Positions 36,562 through 45,139 of a DNA stretch of 64,000 nucleotides are shown piece after piece; position 1 is the stretch's first letter, and each line of letters begins with the position of its first letter. The notes beneath the pieces were generated by a model. The model was not told the DNA's origin. It made no database searches and was given only the letters and a program-made list of their open reading frames with translations. A program made the translations under genes and the position numbers. The DNA comes from Deltaproteobacteria bacterium (lineage in GTDB: Bacteria; Myxococcota_C; UBA6777): the NCBI GenBank assembly GCA_006226375.1, contig SBHC01000053.1:1-64000 (forward strand), given 5' to 3'.

Positions 36562-37206
36562 CTATTTGAAAGGTGTTACTTCGACTGTGAGATCAAAGGT
36601 CATCTTCATCTTAGCCTTGCCACGGGGGATGGTATCACCTGCCTTCAAGGTGAGGTTGGCCTGGATGCCGAACTTGAAGCCAAACTGGAGCAGGTAACCT
36701 TCCATGACCGAGGTCTGGGCTCCACTCTTGACGAGATCTTCGATGGTTCCGGTCTTTCCAGCTGGGATGCTGGTGAGGGTTGCAACCACTTGGGTTGGCG
36801 CTGACGAAGAGTCTTTGCTGCCCATCACGAGGTTGAAGCCGGGAAGGGACGCCGTCAACGAGTTCGCTGTTGCTTCAAGCAACATGCTCTTCACTTTGGC
36901 TCCGGTGATCTTGTTACCCACAGCTTTGATCGCATCTTCGTTACTGATGTCCAAGGTTTGGTCAAATGCAATGGGTACACTGAAACTTGGGACTCCCTGA
37001 GGAACCGTCGTTGCATTGTCTGGGATGTTGTTCTTGGTCAGTACGGGTTGGATGTACTTGTCAATATCAAGGTCAAACTCTACGCTTTTCTTGATGTTGA
37101 CGGGAATCTCAAACTTTGAGAAACATTGGGCCGCGAGGAGCGAGGGGCTCGCAATCAAAAGTCCCAAAACAACGTACAACCGCCAGCGTTTCCAAGTTTG
37201 TGGCAT
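36562..37206 (-). CDS. Secreted protein, paralogue of the 34405-35061 gene
   Basis: 214 residues. AAGGAG lies eight bases before the ATG. Signal peptide WRLYVVLGLLIASPSLLAA, then a Cys, then a beta-rich body with IPVNIKKSVEFDLDIDKYI, VGNKITGAKVKSMLLEATAN and the shared C-terminal LKAGDTIPRGKAKMKMTFDL. First gene of the run secreted-tilS-secreted. Function unknown; its co-transcription with tilS is probably positional. Confidence 0.78.
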   Translation of the reverse strand: MPQTWKRWRLYVVLGLLIASPSLLAAQCFSKFEIPVNIKKSVEFDLDIDKYIQPVLTKNNIPDNATTVPQGVPSFSVPIAFDQTLDISNEDAIKAVGNKITGAKVKSMLLEATANSLTASLPGFNLVMGSKDSSSAPTQVVATLTSIPAGKTGTIEDLVKSGAQTSVMEGYLLQFGFKFGIQANLTLKAGDTIPRGKAKMKMTFDLTVEVTPFK

Positions 37207-37395
37207 ATCGAAACTCCTTCATTGGACAAACACTGTCTTCGGGCTACGTTCGACAGTGATGGATCATACTTACATGCATCGGCGAGAAGCGACCGGTGAA
37301 GGTCTTCCGTTGTTGGACCCACGGTGGGAGTCGTGCGTCTCCTTGCCTTCTGTTTTCTATACGACAAAACTGGCGGAGATGCACACCTTTAACCG

Positions 37396-39249
37396 TTATT
37401 CGTTTGGATTTTCTTCCAGATACTCCAACAAAGATTCTGCCAATTGAAGGGACAGGCCGGGCGTTTCCGCCAAGTCTGGCAAGCTTGCCTGACGGATCTT
37501 CTCGACACTGCCGAACTTTCGAAGGAGGGACCGTTTCCTGCTGGGTCCAATCCCTGGGGCATCATCCAAAATGGAGTACAACTTGGCTCGACTTCGTACC
37601 TTTTGGTGGAACTTCAAGGCTGTGTCGTGAGCCTGATCTCTGATCTGGCTGAGCAGAAGCAGCTCCCGGTATCTAGGGTTGACCGGTACTGCGTTCTTTT
37701 GGTTGGGAAGGACAATGCGGTCCTGGAACGCTGTATCTTCTGGGTCGTCCGAACGTTTCTTCGCAATCCCTACCGTGGGGATGTCTTGGAGGTTGAGCTC
37801 TTCGAGTACCTGAAGCGCCATCCCCAGCTGACCTCTGCCGCCATCGACAACCAGAAGATCGGGCAGCTCACCGCTTTGTGCGCTGCGCTTGAACCGACGC
37901 GTCAGGATTTCTTTCATGGAGCCGAAGTCGTCACCAGGGGCTACATCTTTAATGTGGTATCGCCGGTAAGCGGACCGGTTGGGGTATCCTCCCTCGTACA
38001 CAACAACAGCTGAAACGGCGTGTCTTCCTTGCAAGTGTGAGTTGTCGATGCATTCGATCCGTTGGGGATATCGCTCAAGTCGGAGACGTTTTTGCAGCCG
38101 CTCCAACAGCTCTTGGTTGGCTTCTTCGGTCTTTTGTTTTTCCAGAAAGCCTTGCTCTGCGTTTTGGTTCGCGACCTCAACGAGACGTTTGCCTTGCCCT
38201 CGCAGTGGCTCATGGATCGTGACCTGTCTACCGCTTCGTTCGGTCAGCAACGCTGCGAGTTCATCCTGACTCTCAATGGTTGTCGGTAGCCATACAATAT
38301 GGGGAATCTCTACGCCTTCGCGGAGGTAGTAGGCGCTGAGGAAATTCTCCAACACGTCCACGTCGTCAAACTCTTGGCCGGCAAAGGAGAACGAGCGCCC
38401 TCCTGAAAGCTGGCCCTGTCGCATTGTTAAGATCTGAATTTCAACGAGGAGGCCTTCTCGAAAGATCCCAAAGATATCTCGATCCCGATGATCACGAGAT
38501 TTCCACTTTTGCCGCTCGTCCAACAGCTTTTGAATGGCTGCGAGCTGGTCCCTGTATTGTGCAGCCTGCTCGTATTTGAGGTTCTCTGCTGACTTCCACA
38601 TCCGCTCTTGGAGCGTGTCTTGAAGCTCTTGGTGTTTTCCATCAAGGAACATCCCGACGGTGTTGACGTGATCTTCGTAATGACCTTCTTCAAGTTGAAA
38701 GCAGCAAGGGGCGTCGCAGCGCTTGATCTGGTACTCCAGGCAAGGCCGCGCTCTGTTGTTGAACTCTTTGTCACTGCAGGTCCTCAGCCGGAAGAAGCGG
38801 TCAATGATGGTGGCCGTTTGCCGCACTGCGTAACCTGACAAATATGGGCCGTACACAAGCTCATTCTTGTTGCGCCGTACCCTGCGGGCTTTTCGACGAA
38901 CGACCTGAAGTCGTGGGTAGGCATGATTTTGGTCGAGGAGCAGATACAGGTAGGTTTGTTCTTCTTTGAGGAGGATGTTGAAACGGGGCTGATGCTCTTG
39001 GATCATCGAGGCTTCAAGCAGCAGCGCTTCTTTCTCGGTCCCTGTGATGATCACATCGATTTCTTCCAAAAGGACTGGCAACTGCCGAACAAACGGTCGT
39101 GGATCTCCGCTCTCTTGGAAGTACTGACGAACCCGTTTGCTTAGATCTTTGGCCTTGCCGATGTATAGAATCTCACTCTCTTTGCCCTTCATGATGTAGA
39201 CACCGGGCGAAGATGGCAGCGTCCTCGCGCGCGTTTGCCAATCGAACAT
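37396..39249 (-). CDS. uvrC: UvrABC nuclease subunit C
   Basis: 617 residues from the ATG at 39249, which has GAAAGGAG five bases upstream; a TTG 18 bases earlier sits before that site and is unlikely. It makes the two cuts in nucleotide excision repair. Seen: GIY-YIG domain (GVYIMKGK...ILYIGKAKDLSKRVRQYF), a Cys cluster region (CLEYQIKRCDAPCC), UVR motif, RNase H-like part (ECIDNSHLQGRHAVSAVVVYEGG, DLLVVDGGRGQLG) and the C-terminal HhH (DAPGIGPSRKRSLLRKFGS). Confidence 0.96.
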   Translation of the reverse strand: MFDWQTRARTLPSSPGVYIMKGKESEILYIGKAKDLSKRVRQYFQESGDPRPFVRQLPVLLEEIDVIITGTEKEALLLEASMIQEHQPRFNILLKEEQTYLYLLLDQNHAYPRLQVVRRKARRVRRNKNELVYGPYLSGYAVRQTATIIDRFFRLRTCSDKEFNNRARPCLEYQIKRCDAPCCFQLEEGHYEDHVNTVGMFLDGKHQELQDTLQERMWKSAENLKYEQAAQYRDQLAAIQKLLDERQKWKSRDHRDRDIFGIFREGLLVEIQILTMRQGQLSGGRSFSFAGQEFDDVDVLENFLSAYYLREGVEIPHIVWLPTTIESQDELAALLTERSGRQVTIHEPLRGQGKRLVEVANQNAEQGFLEKQKTEEANQELLERLQKRLRLERYPQRIECIDNSHLQGRHAVSAVVVYEGGYPNRSAYRRYHIKDVAPGDDFGSMKEILTRRFKRSAQSGELPDLLVVDGGRGQLGMALQVLEELNLQDIPTVGIAKKRSDDPEDTAFQDRIVLPNQKNAVPVNPRYRELLLLSQIRDQAHDTALKFHQKVRSRAKLYSILDDAPGIGPSRKRSLLRKFGSVEKIRQASLPDLAETPGLSLQLAESLLEYLEENPNE

Positions 39250-39338
39250 CCTTGCTCCTTTCTTCAAAACACCCCTCTACTTTAACCTCTTCGTCTGTCA
39301 GAACAAGGCATGTTTTGGATTGATTTCTTCGAAGCCTT

Positions 39339-40103
39339 CTAAAGGACTGCCCGACACAAGGTGAGAACATCGACCTTCTTGGCTCCTGCCTGAAGCAAAT
39401 GATAGGCACATGCTTCAGCAGTGGCTCCTGATGTTAGGACGTCATCGACAAGAAGAACACGCTTCCCACGAATTAGGTGTTTGGCTTTCTCATGCACCTG
39501 AAAGGCTCTTCGAAGGTTCTGCTGGCGCTCTTGGTAGTTCAAGGTGTACTGGTGCTGGGTCGCTTTCACTCGCTGGAGCCAATGCAGCTGGAGTTGGCTT
39601 TGTGTCAGGTTTGGGATGGTGAGGATTAGTCGTACAGACTGATTAAACCCTCGCTCTCTCAATCGTTTGGGGTGGAGTGGGACCGGGACGACAGCCTCAT
39701 ACTCCCACCAGTTGATCTCTAGGCTTTGAGAGGATTTGGCCATCCATTGTTCCAAGGTTTTACCAGCAACTCTGTCGTTTCTGTATTTGTATCGATGCAG
39801 CATCTGCTGGACGATTCCCACATAAACAAAGGCTGAAAACGCTCGGTCAAACAAGGGACGATGGCGAACACAGGTGCTACAGTAGATTTCCTGACCAAGC
39901 GTTGGATGTGAGCAGATTTTGCACAAGGGTGTCCACAATCGAAACAGGGTCTTCAAGCATACAGGGCATAAAGAGGCATCTTCGCCAGAAGCTGACTGTG
40001 GGTAATGTGCGATAGGTTCTCGGCAGCCAGGGCAAGATGGCGGAAAGCAAAGAGCCACCGCCCATTGCGTCCAGGACTGCAAGGATCGTGGAGGGGGTAA
40101 CAT
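39339..40103 (-). CDS. comF: ComF-family phosphoribosyltransferase-like protein
   Basis: 254 residues, with the start taken at the Met just before the Cys-rich region; a longer open frame upstream overlaps rlmH and is not needed. The N-terminus has a zinc ribbon with paired cysteines (CPGC, CPVC, CKIC, CSTC). The phosphoribosyltransferase part has YKYRNDR, VPVPLHPKRLRERGFNQS and RVLLVDDVLTSGATAEAC. ComF proteins assist DNA uptake or DNA repair; no competence partners are visible here. It lies 37 bases after rlmH. Confidence 0.9.
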   Translation of the reverse strand: MLPPPRSLQSWTQWAVALCFPPSCPGCREPIAHYPQSASGEDASLCPVCLKTLFRLWTPLCKICSHPTLGQEIYCSTCVRHRPLFDRAFSAFVYVGIVQQMLHRYKYRNDRVAGKTLEQWMAKSSQSLEINWWEYEAVVPVPLHPKRLRERGFNQSVRLILTIPNLTQSQLQLHWLQRVKATQHQYTLNYQERQQNLRRAFQVHEKAKHLIRGKRVLLVDDVLTSGATAEACAYHLLQAGAKKVDVLTLCRAVL

Positions 40104-40140
40104 AGAGATTCTCTTGCTTGAAGGAACAGGAAGGGAGGGG

Positions 40141-40614
40141 CTAGGCTCGGTGGTAAGGTTCACCGTTGAGGATGGAAAATCCTCGATAAAGTTGTTCCAG
40201 TAGCAAAAGGTAGGCCAGTTGATGAGGAAAAGTGAGCGGGGACAAGGAAAGCAGGATGTCGGCTTCTTGTTTGACCGAGGGGGAGAGGCCAGGTCCACTG
40301 CCAATGGCAAGGATTAGCCGACCCGGTGTGGTTTGGAACCACTGGTCCATTTGCTGCGCCCACTGCTCGCTGTCGAACTGCCGGCCTTCTTCGGAGAGAG
40401 CGAGCAACTTGTCACCGGGTTTTACGAGTTGAAGGATCTTTTCTCCTTCTATCTCAATGGCCTGACGTTCGTATTGCGCTTTGGTCTTTCGCTCTTCTTT
40501 GATCCGAACCAGGTCCACAGCGCAGTAGCGACGCACACGCTTAAGGTAGTCGTCGACTCCGGTTTCCAGGTACCGATCTTTCATCCTTCCGACGACGGCG
40601 ATCACAAGTTTCAT
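40141..40614 (-). CDS. rlmH: 23S rRNA pseudouridine-1915 N3-methyltransferase
   Basis: 157 residues, the full family length. SPOUT methyltransferase that acts on the 70S ribosome. Seen: MKLVIAVVGRMKD start, LLALSEEGRQFDSEQWAQ, LILAIGSGPGLSPSV (usually IGGAxG, here SGPG), and the knot end FPHQLAYLLLLEQLYRGFSI with ILNGEPYHRA. It follows rsfS by nine bases, the usual conserved pair. Confidence 0.96.
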   Translation of the reverse strand: MKLVIAVVGRMKDRYLETGVDDYLKRVRRYCAVDLVRIKEERKTKAQYERQAIEIEGEKILQLVKPGDKLLALSEEGRQFDSEQWAQQMDQWFQTTPGRLILAIGSGPGLSPSVKQEADILLSLSPLTFPHQLAYLLLLEQLYRGFSILNGEPYHRA

Positions 40615-40623
40615 GGAGAAAGC

Positions 40624-41073
40624 TTACTCGTCGTCGTCATCTTCGGAGGCGTTGAGGCTATCAGCGAGTGTGCTGGCACTTGCCGTCACCCCTTCAATCT
40701 CAACTTGGTCAGCATGGCCCCACATACGGTCCAACTCGTAGTAGTCCCGTACAGGATCATAGAAGACATGAGCGATCACTTCCCCAAAGTCGAGAAGCAC
40801 CCACTGTCCCTGTTGGATCCCTTCCACCCCAAGGGGCAATACCCCGCTTTTCTTGCTTTGTTCCCTTAAGTAGTCAGCGATAGCGATGACGTGGCGGTCG
40901 GAGGTTCCGCTGCAGATCAGGACATGATCGGCATACGAGCAGTGCTCTCGAACGCTATACAATCGAAGGTTGACCGCTTTCTTTTCGGCAGCCCAGTGGG
41001 CCATTTCAATGCCCAAGGCTTCGGTGGGTGGGTTGGTGGCTGGGGTTTGTGTGTTAAGGGCCAATGATTCCAT
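40624..41073 (-). CDS. rsfS: Ribosomal silencing factor RsfS
   Basis: 149 residues from the ATG at 41073, with AAGGAG upstream; a longer frame starting at 41181 is not supported. RsfS binds L14 on the 50S subunit and blocks subunit joining in starvation. Seen: VREHCSYADHVLICSGTSDRHV (near 45), GVEGIQQGQWVLLDFGEVIAHVF and REYY-like VRDYYELDRMW. The acidic C-terminal tail (NASEDDDDE) is extra. First gene of the rsfS-rlmH-comF-uvrC run. Confidence 0.94.
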   Translation of the reverse strand: MESLALNTQTPATNPPTEALGIEMAHWAAEKKAVNLRLYSVREHCSYADHVLICSGTSDRHVIAIADYLREQSKKSGVLPLGVEGIQQGQWVLLDFGEVIAHVFYDPVRDYYELDRMWGHADQVEIEGVTASASTLADSLNASEDDDDE

Positions 41074-41309
41074 AGAATGCCTTACTCCTTCTCGTTTCCT
41101 CTCTGTTCTAAAAAGACGACAGCATCTTGTCATCTCTTTAAGTTTTGTGAGGAGGGAAGCGTTTCTCTCTTCCTTTCTCACATAGCAAAGGTGGTGCGTT
41201 ACGGCCGCCTTGGCAAACTCTTTTTTCCGTTGAGGTTCAAATCAAGTTCCATAACCTGATCAGGTTGTCTTCGTCCAGCTTGGCTCCCTTTGGTAAGGAA
41301 ACCAAGGTC

Positions 41310-42323
41310 TTATTGGTTTCGTCTCCGCCGACGACGGCGACGACGTTTGCGAGTTTTGGTTTTGCCTGCTTTTTTATCCTCGGGAGGGGGCAACAAAAAG
41401 CCAGGCTTCTTTCTTTGGAACGGATCATACGCATCCACTTCCCTGTTCACAGCAACCACTTTGGCGGGCGGAGCAATGGAAGATGACGTGGGACGCTTGT
41501 ATGTGGCTTCCAAGTTGAGGGTCGCCGACATTTTTTCCTTGCTGCCGCCGATGGTGTACCTACCCTTGAAGACGACCTTAAGGGGCAGACCCGTTTCTTG
41601 ATCGACCCAAAGGGTGCCTCTCGCTGATTCAGGCAAGCGAGGTTTCTTGGCTGCGTCGCCTCTCGTATGATCCGGCACTTTGCCTGCCCAGGCGGTTCCT
41701 TCTGGAGTCTTGGGCATGTCCTGAACTTCTTTGGTCATGGCAATTTGGTACTTGTAGCATGACCGTCCAGCGAGGTTGGTTCCTCCACCCTGAGTCAGCG
41801 CGAGGTATTTCCCAAAGATGCCAACAATACTGCGCCATCGTCCAATGGCTCGTTGTTGCCATCGGTAAGCGTCATCGATGTCGTTGGAGATGACTCGAAA
41901 GGGTCGGTTCCTCATCTTTTGGTAAAGGGTCTTGTTGGTCCAAACGACCTCGTACCCTTTTTGCCTGTTGTTGGTCACTTTCAGCCTGTAGGCACCTGTC
42001 GCCATTTGCTCCATCTGTATGGTCTCCCGCAGCTTCAGCGTCTTCTCGCCTTTCTTGTAGACGTAGTTAGCCTTGGCTGTATAGGAAAAACCTTTCAGAA
42101 TCTTGGCGGCATCGGCGGCGCTTAGATGGGCCGAACGAACCAGCGCTTTCTTGCTTCCGGAGAGGAGGTGTCCTTCCGTCCCTTTCACCTTCTTGGTCAC
42201 AAGGGGGTTGGGCGGTGGATTCTCTTCGAGTCGTTGTCCCGTGCGGTCACAGCCCCACAGAGAGACAACACAAAGTCCAATCACAAGAAGCAAGCATCGG
42301 GTGGTTTGGAGTGATTCTTTCAT
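41310..42323 (-). CDS. Lipoprotein with outer-membrane-sorting-like fold and poly-Arg tail
   Basis: 337 residues from the ATG at 42323. Lipoprotein signal with lipobox LWGC. The body has NYVYKKGEKTLKLRETIQME, YRLKVTNNRQKGYEVVWTNKTLYQK and GTLWVDQETGLPLKVVFKGRY, a pattern seen in LolA/LolB-like or DUF-type beta sheets that carry lipids. That is a fold-level impression only. The C-terminus is a Pro-rich part and then a run of nine Arg (RKRRRRRRRRRNQ), strange for a periplasmic protein. A minus-strand gene of its own, separated by the gap before the Cys-rich gene. Confidence 0.7.
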   Translation of the reverse strand: MKESLQTTRCLLLVIGLCVVSLWGCDRTGQRLEENPPPNPLVTKKVKGTEGHLLSGSKKALVRSAHLSAADAAKILKGFSYTAKANYVYKKGEKTLKLRETIQMEQMATGAYRLKVTNNRQKGYEVVWTNKTLYQKMRNRPFRVISNDIDDAYRWQQRAIGRWRSIVGIFGKYLALTQGGGTNLAGRSCYKYQIAMTKEVQDMPKTPEGTAWAGKVPDHTRGDAAKKPRLPESARGTLWVDQETGLPLKVVFKGRYTIGGSKEKMSATLNLEATYKRPTSSSIAPPAKVVAVNREVDAYDPFQRKKPGFLLPPPEDKKAGKTKTRKRRRRRRRRRNQ

Positions 42324-42491
42324 GGTTCCATTCAAGCGTTAGAGGAATCAAAGGGACACCCACGCCGGGAGCTGGCCCAGTTTCCTTCGTTCAACAAGTG
42401 GCTTGGGAAGCTGGATTTTTCCTGGAGGGGCATCTTTGGCAGATGCCTGAGAAGACGTCCTATGCCATCCAACGATTGCGAATGCAAGCAT

Positions 42492-42728
42492 TCAGTGGCT
42501 GAACACGAAAGAAGAACACCGCAACCTTGTACGGCGCGGGGGTCTTTCCAGTTCGATTTTCCAGCGAAGTCGTGGTCGAAGGAGGCGATGTGTGTGGGCT
42601 GCGTTGAGGGCAAAGCGGCGGACACTGTCAACAAGACGGTGCTTGGTAAGGTCGTTGGGGGCAGGGCCGAACTCAAATGCAGACTCCTCATCCTTTGCGA
42701 AGAGGAGACCACGTTCTGGACAGCCCAT
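42492..42728 (-). CDS. Possible small protein after the Cys-rich lipoprotein
   Basis: 78 residues starting 12 bases after the Cys-rich gene stop. Codon use matches the neighbourhood (third-position C and T, few rare codons). It contains LTKHRLVDSVRRFALNAAHTH and a basic end. There is no good ribosome site and no family recognised. An overlapping plus-strand frame with CECKHSVAEHE also exists, so the true coding strand, if any, is unclear. The rest of the 42324-42740 gap shows no supported gene. Confidence 0.3.
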   Translation of the reverse strand: MGCPERGLLFAKDEESAFEFGPAPNDLTKHRLVDSVRRFALNAAHTHRLLRPRLRWKIELERPPRRTRLRCSSFVFSH

Positions 42729-42740
42729 GATGACCGGGAA

Positions 42741-44681
42741 TTAGAATCCACCGTCCGCGCAGAGGTCACCTCCCGTAGAGCCACAAACTGTGGGTGGTGC
42801 GTCAATACAAATTAGGTTGAGCGGGTCACGCGGGTCAAGATTCCGACAAACCTTGCCTTTCGCGCATGCGGAGCAGTAACCGTCTTCTCCACATCGGGGT
42901 TGCTTGCCGCTGCAGTCGCTGTCGCTGGTACAGCGGGTCTTGGCTCCCAAACACTTGGGACCTTCGCCGGATTGGGGCAAGAGTTCGATACAGCTCAAGC
43001 GCGAGGGACACTCGCTGCCGTCTCCGATGGGATCACAACCTGTAAAGCAACGGTTTCCAGATTGCAGCTGAACACATCGGTTGTTGCAGTTCTCTGCACA
43101 CTTACCGTTTTCACACTTCTCTCCGGCAGGGCAGTCTTTGTCGACACGGCAGATCTTCTTGGTGGAACAACGTCCGTTGTAGCAAGAGTTCGCTCCGTTC
43201 CCGAGGCTCTTGCAGTCGTCATCCGAGCTGCATGTCTTTCGTGTACAAATGTACTTGCAGTCATCGCCAGCTTTGCATCCGCAGTCGGTGTCAGACGCAC
43301 ACGATTGACAGACCGGTCCAACAGGCTTTCGACAGGGTGCATTCGCTTGCGTCTGATCTTTGGGACAGAAGCGAATGGCCGGGCAGTCAAGCTGTGGATT
43401 GCGACAAGCGCAGTCTTCCACACATTGGTTCTCCTGGCACTTGAAGCGACAACGTTGTTTCTGAGGATCGGGCAGACCACAGTCGTTGGGGACCTGACAG
43501 CCTTTTTTGCAAAGTCGAATGGAAGTGTCGCAGTACTCTCCGACCTGACAGTCGCGGCTGGTCTGGCACTGGTTGTCGACTTGGCAGCAGCCGTCTTTGC
43601 AGAACTGGTTCCGTTCGCATTCGCTGTCACCGGTACAGGGGCGTCCACACTGACCGCTACAGCAAGTCAACTGGATGTTGCAAACGCCGTTGACACACTT
43701 CGCTTTGCGGTTTCCACAGTCGGCGTCTTCTTTGCAGGGTCCAGCCGTTTGAACGGGGCAGTTCTCATCGACCTGACAACCTTTGACGCAGAGCTTGGTG
43801 CGTGGGTCACAGATCTTGTTGCTGGCAGCACAGTCGCCGTCGTTCTCACACTCACCTGGCTTCGCACAGTCACCCGAGGCGGGCACACATTGGAAGGGGA
43901 ACTTGTACTTGGTTTTGTCCAACTCTTGGCAACGGAAGCCTGCCGGACAGAAGGTGTTTTGGTAGCAGCGACGACCGCAGTACTTGGCACCACTTTCCGG
44001 GTTGAGGATGTCGGGAATGCAGTGATCTTCCTCGCCACCACACTGTTCGTCTTTGGAGCAGGACTGGCAGATCTTCAAGAGCGGACGACATTCGCCAATG
44101 CACTTGTCACACCAGGCGCTGTCAACACCACCCATGCTGATGCAGTTGAAGCTCTCCTGACATTTGTCGGTGCCAAGGGACACGGTACAGACCTTACGAC
44201 ATGTGTTGCAAACCCAGTTGTTGGGACAGTCTTCGGTCTTTTCACACTTCTGACTGGGCAAGCAGCGACCACCGTCAGTGTTCTTGTCGCAGGATTGACC
44301 TTCTGGACAGTCATCGTCCAGTTGACATCGCTTGCGCTCACATTTTTTGCTTTTGGGATCACAGACAAGTTCGGTTCCGCACTCGGAGTCCGCTTTGCAA
44401 GTTTCAGGAGTGGGTTGGCACTTCTTCTCCTTGCAGATCTTGCCTTTTTCGCAGTCCTTGTCGGACTCACAGGGGGGGAGCGTTGGGGTTTCGGTTGTAC
44501 CTCCTCCGTCATCGGAGGAGTTGGTGTTGGTGTTACCACCAGAGCACTTCCCATCGGTGCAGGTCTGACCGCTGTCACACTCGCTGTTGTTGGTGCAGGG
44601 CTTGCTGCTGTCCGAACAGTTGGTTACGATCAGGGCTGCAAACACAAGAAGAATAGGAACAATACGTGTCATCAATCTCAT
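42741..44681 (-). CDS. Cysteine-rich repeat lipoprotein
   Basis: 646 residues from the ATG at 44681 (GGAG seven bases before it). Lipoprotein signal RIVPILLVFAALIVTNC. The mature protein is a string of more than ten Cys-rich modules of the form CxxDxDCxxGxxCxxxxC (for example CESDKDCEKGKICKEKKC), after a Ser/Thr/Gly-rich linker near residue 65. There are two distinct module types, one with paired CC and another with long spacing and CIPDILNPESGAKYCGRRC. Such chains are common in Myxococcota surface proteins. No enzyme motif. The same modules are in the genes at 1-4167 and 19639-21117. Its divergent promoter region holds two hairpins (44734-44779). Confidence 0.85.
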   Translation of the reverse strand: MRLMTRIVPILLVFAALIVTNCSDSSKPCTNNSECDSGQTCTDGKCSGGNTNTNSSDDGGGTTETPTLPPCESDKDCEKGKICKEKKCQPTPETCKADSECGTELVCDPKSKKCERKRCQLDDDCPEGQSCDKNTDGGRCLPSQKCEKTEDCPNNWVCNTCRKVCTVSLGTDKCQESFNCISMGGVDSAWCDKCIGECRPLLKICQSCSKDEQCGGEEDHCIPDILNPESGAKYCGRRCYQNTFCPAGFRCQELDKTKYKFPFQCVPASGDCAKPGECENDGDCAASNKICDPRTKLCVKGCQVDENCPVQTAGPCKEDADCGNRKAKCVNGVCNIQLTCCSGQCGRPCTGDSECERNQFCKDGCCQVDNQCQTSRDCQVGEYCDTSIRLCKKGCQVPNDCGLPDPQKQRCRFKCQENQCVEDCACRNPQLDCPAIRFCPKDQTQANAPCRKPVGPVCQSCASDTDCGCKAGDDCKYICTRKTCSSDDDCKSLGNGANSCYNGRCSTKKICRVDKDCPAGEKCENGKCAENCNNRCVQLQSGNRCFTGCDPIGDGSECPSRLSCIELLPQSGEGPKCLGAKTRCTSDSDCSGKQPRCGEDGYCSACAKGKVCRNLDPRDPLNLICIDAPPTVCGSTGGDLCADGGF

Positions 44682-44733
44682 GGGAAGACTCCACATCCGA
44701 GCGATTCCAGGAAAACTTTCTACGATACGTCTT

Positions 44734-44779
44734 GGTTCTCGGCGAGAACCTTTTTTCAATCCTGGACTTCCGCCAGGAT
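44734..44779 (+). other. Two adjacent hairpins, the first terminator-like on the plus strand
   Basis: GGTTCTC-GGC-GAGAACC followed by six T (44734-44756) is a good plus-strand terminator shape. Three bases later is ATCCTGG-N7-CCAGGAT (44759-44779). They lie in the leader of the minus-strand Cys-rich gene, where no plus-strand gene ends. They may stop antisense transcripts or form a 5' leader structure. The remainder of 44682-45139 holds no gene. Confidence 0.5.
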
Positions 44780-45033
44780 AATTTGGGGCATTATGTCACG
44801 TTCTTAGGTGAGAATCAAGTCAAACTCTTGGCTTCCAAGCCCGTGGCAATCCAACTCCAGTATAGGGATGTTGGATGGATTCCCAAACCTCAAATTAAAT
44901 GGTTTTCGTGCAAAATTTGAACCCTTCTTCCTTTTTGAAGGCACTAGGAATAGAAAGTCCAACAACACCAAGACTATTTTTCTACCGGCCTCGCTCTCCA
45001 ATCCGAGCTGGCAAACCTGGAATCTTGAAAAGA

Positions 45034-45048
45034 GTGAAACTTTTTCAC
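45034..45048. promoter_or_regulatory. Palindrome GTGAA-N5-TTCAC, site 3
   Basis: GTGAAACTTTTTCAC, differing from site 1 only in the spacer (ACTTT versus TCTTT). It lies 91 bases before the PAS gene. Confidence 0.45.
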
Positions 45049-45139
45049 GTTTGTGAGTGTTGTTGGGGAGACTACAGACGTTTACTCGTACCAAGATTTT
45101 GCGGAAGTTCTTGGTACACTTTGGAAGGGACATGGATGA

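Noticed and set aside
40104-40310. N-terminal extension of ComF
   Set aside because: It overlaps rlmH; the ComF zinc ribbon begins right after the Met at 40103.
42462-42815. Plus-strand 117-codon frame with CECKHSVAEHE
   Set aside because: It runs into the 3' end of the Cys-rich gene antisense; cannot be separated from the minus-strand candidate, and no ribosome site is seen.
42900-44807. Plus-strand open frame of 635 codons antisense to the Cys-rich lipoprotein
   Set aside because: Cys codons TGC/TGT read as Ala/Thr on the other strand, giving an Ala/Thr/Val-rich shadow; no ribosome site or domain.
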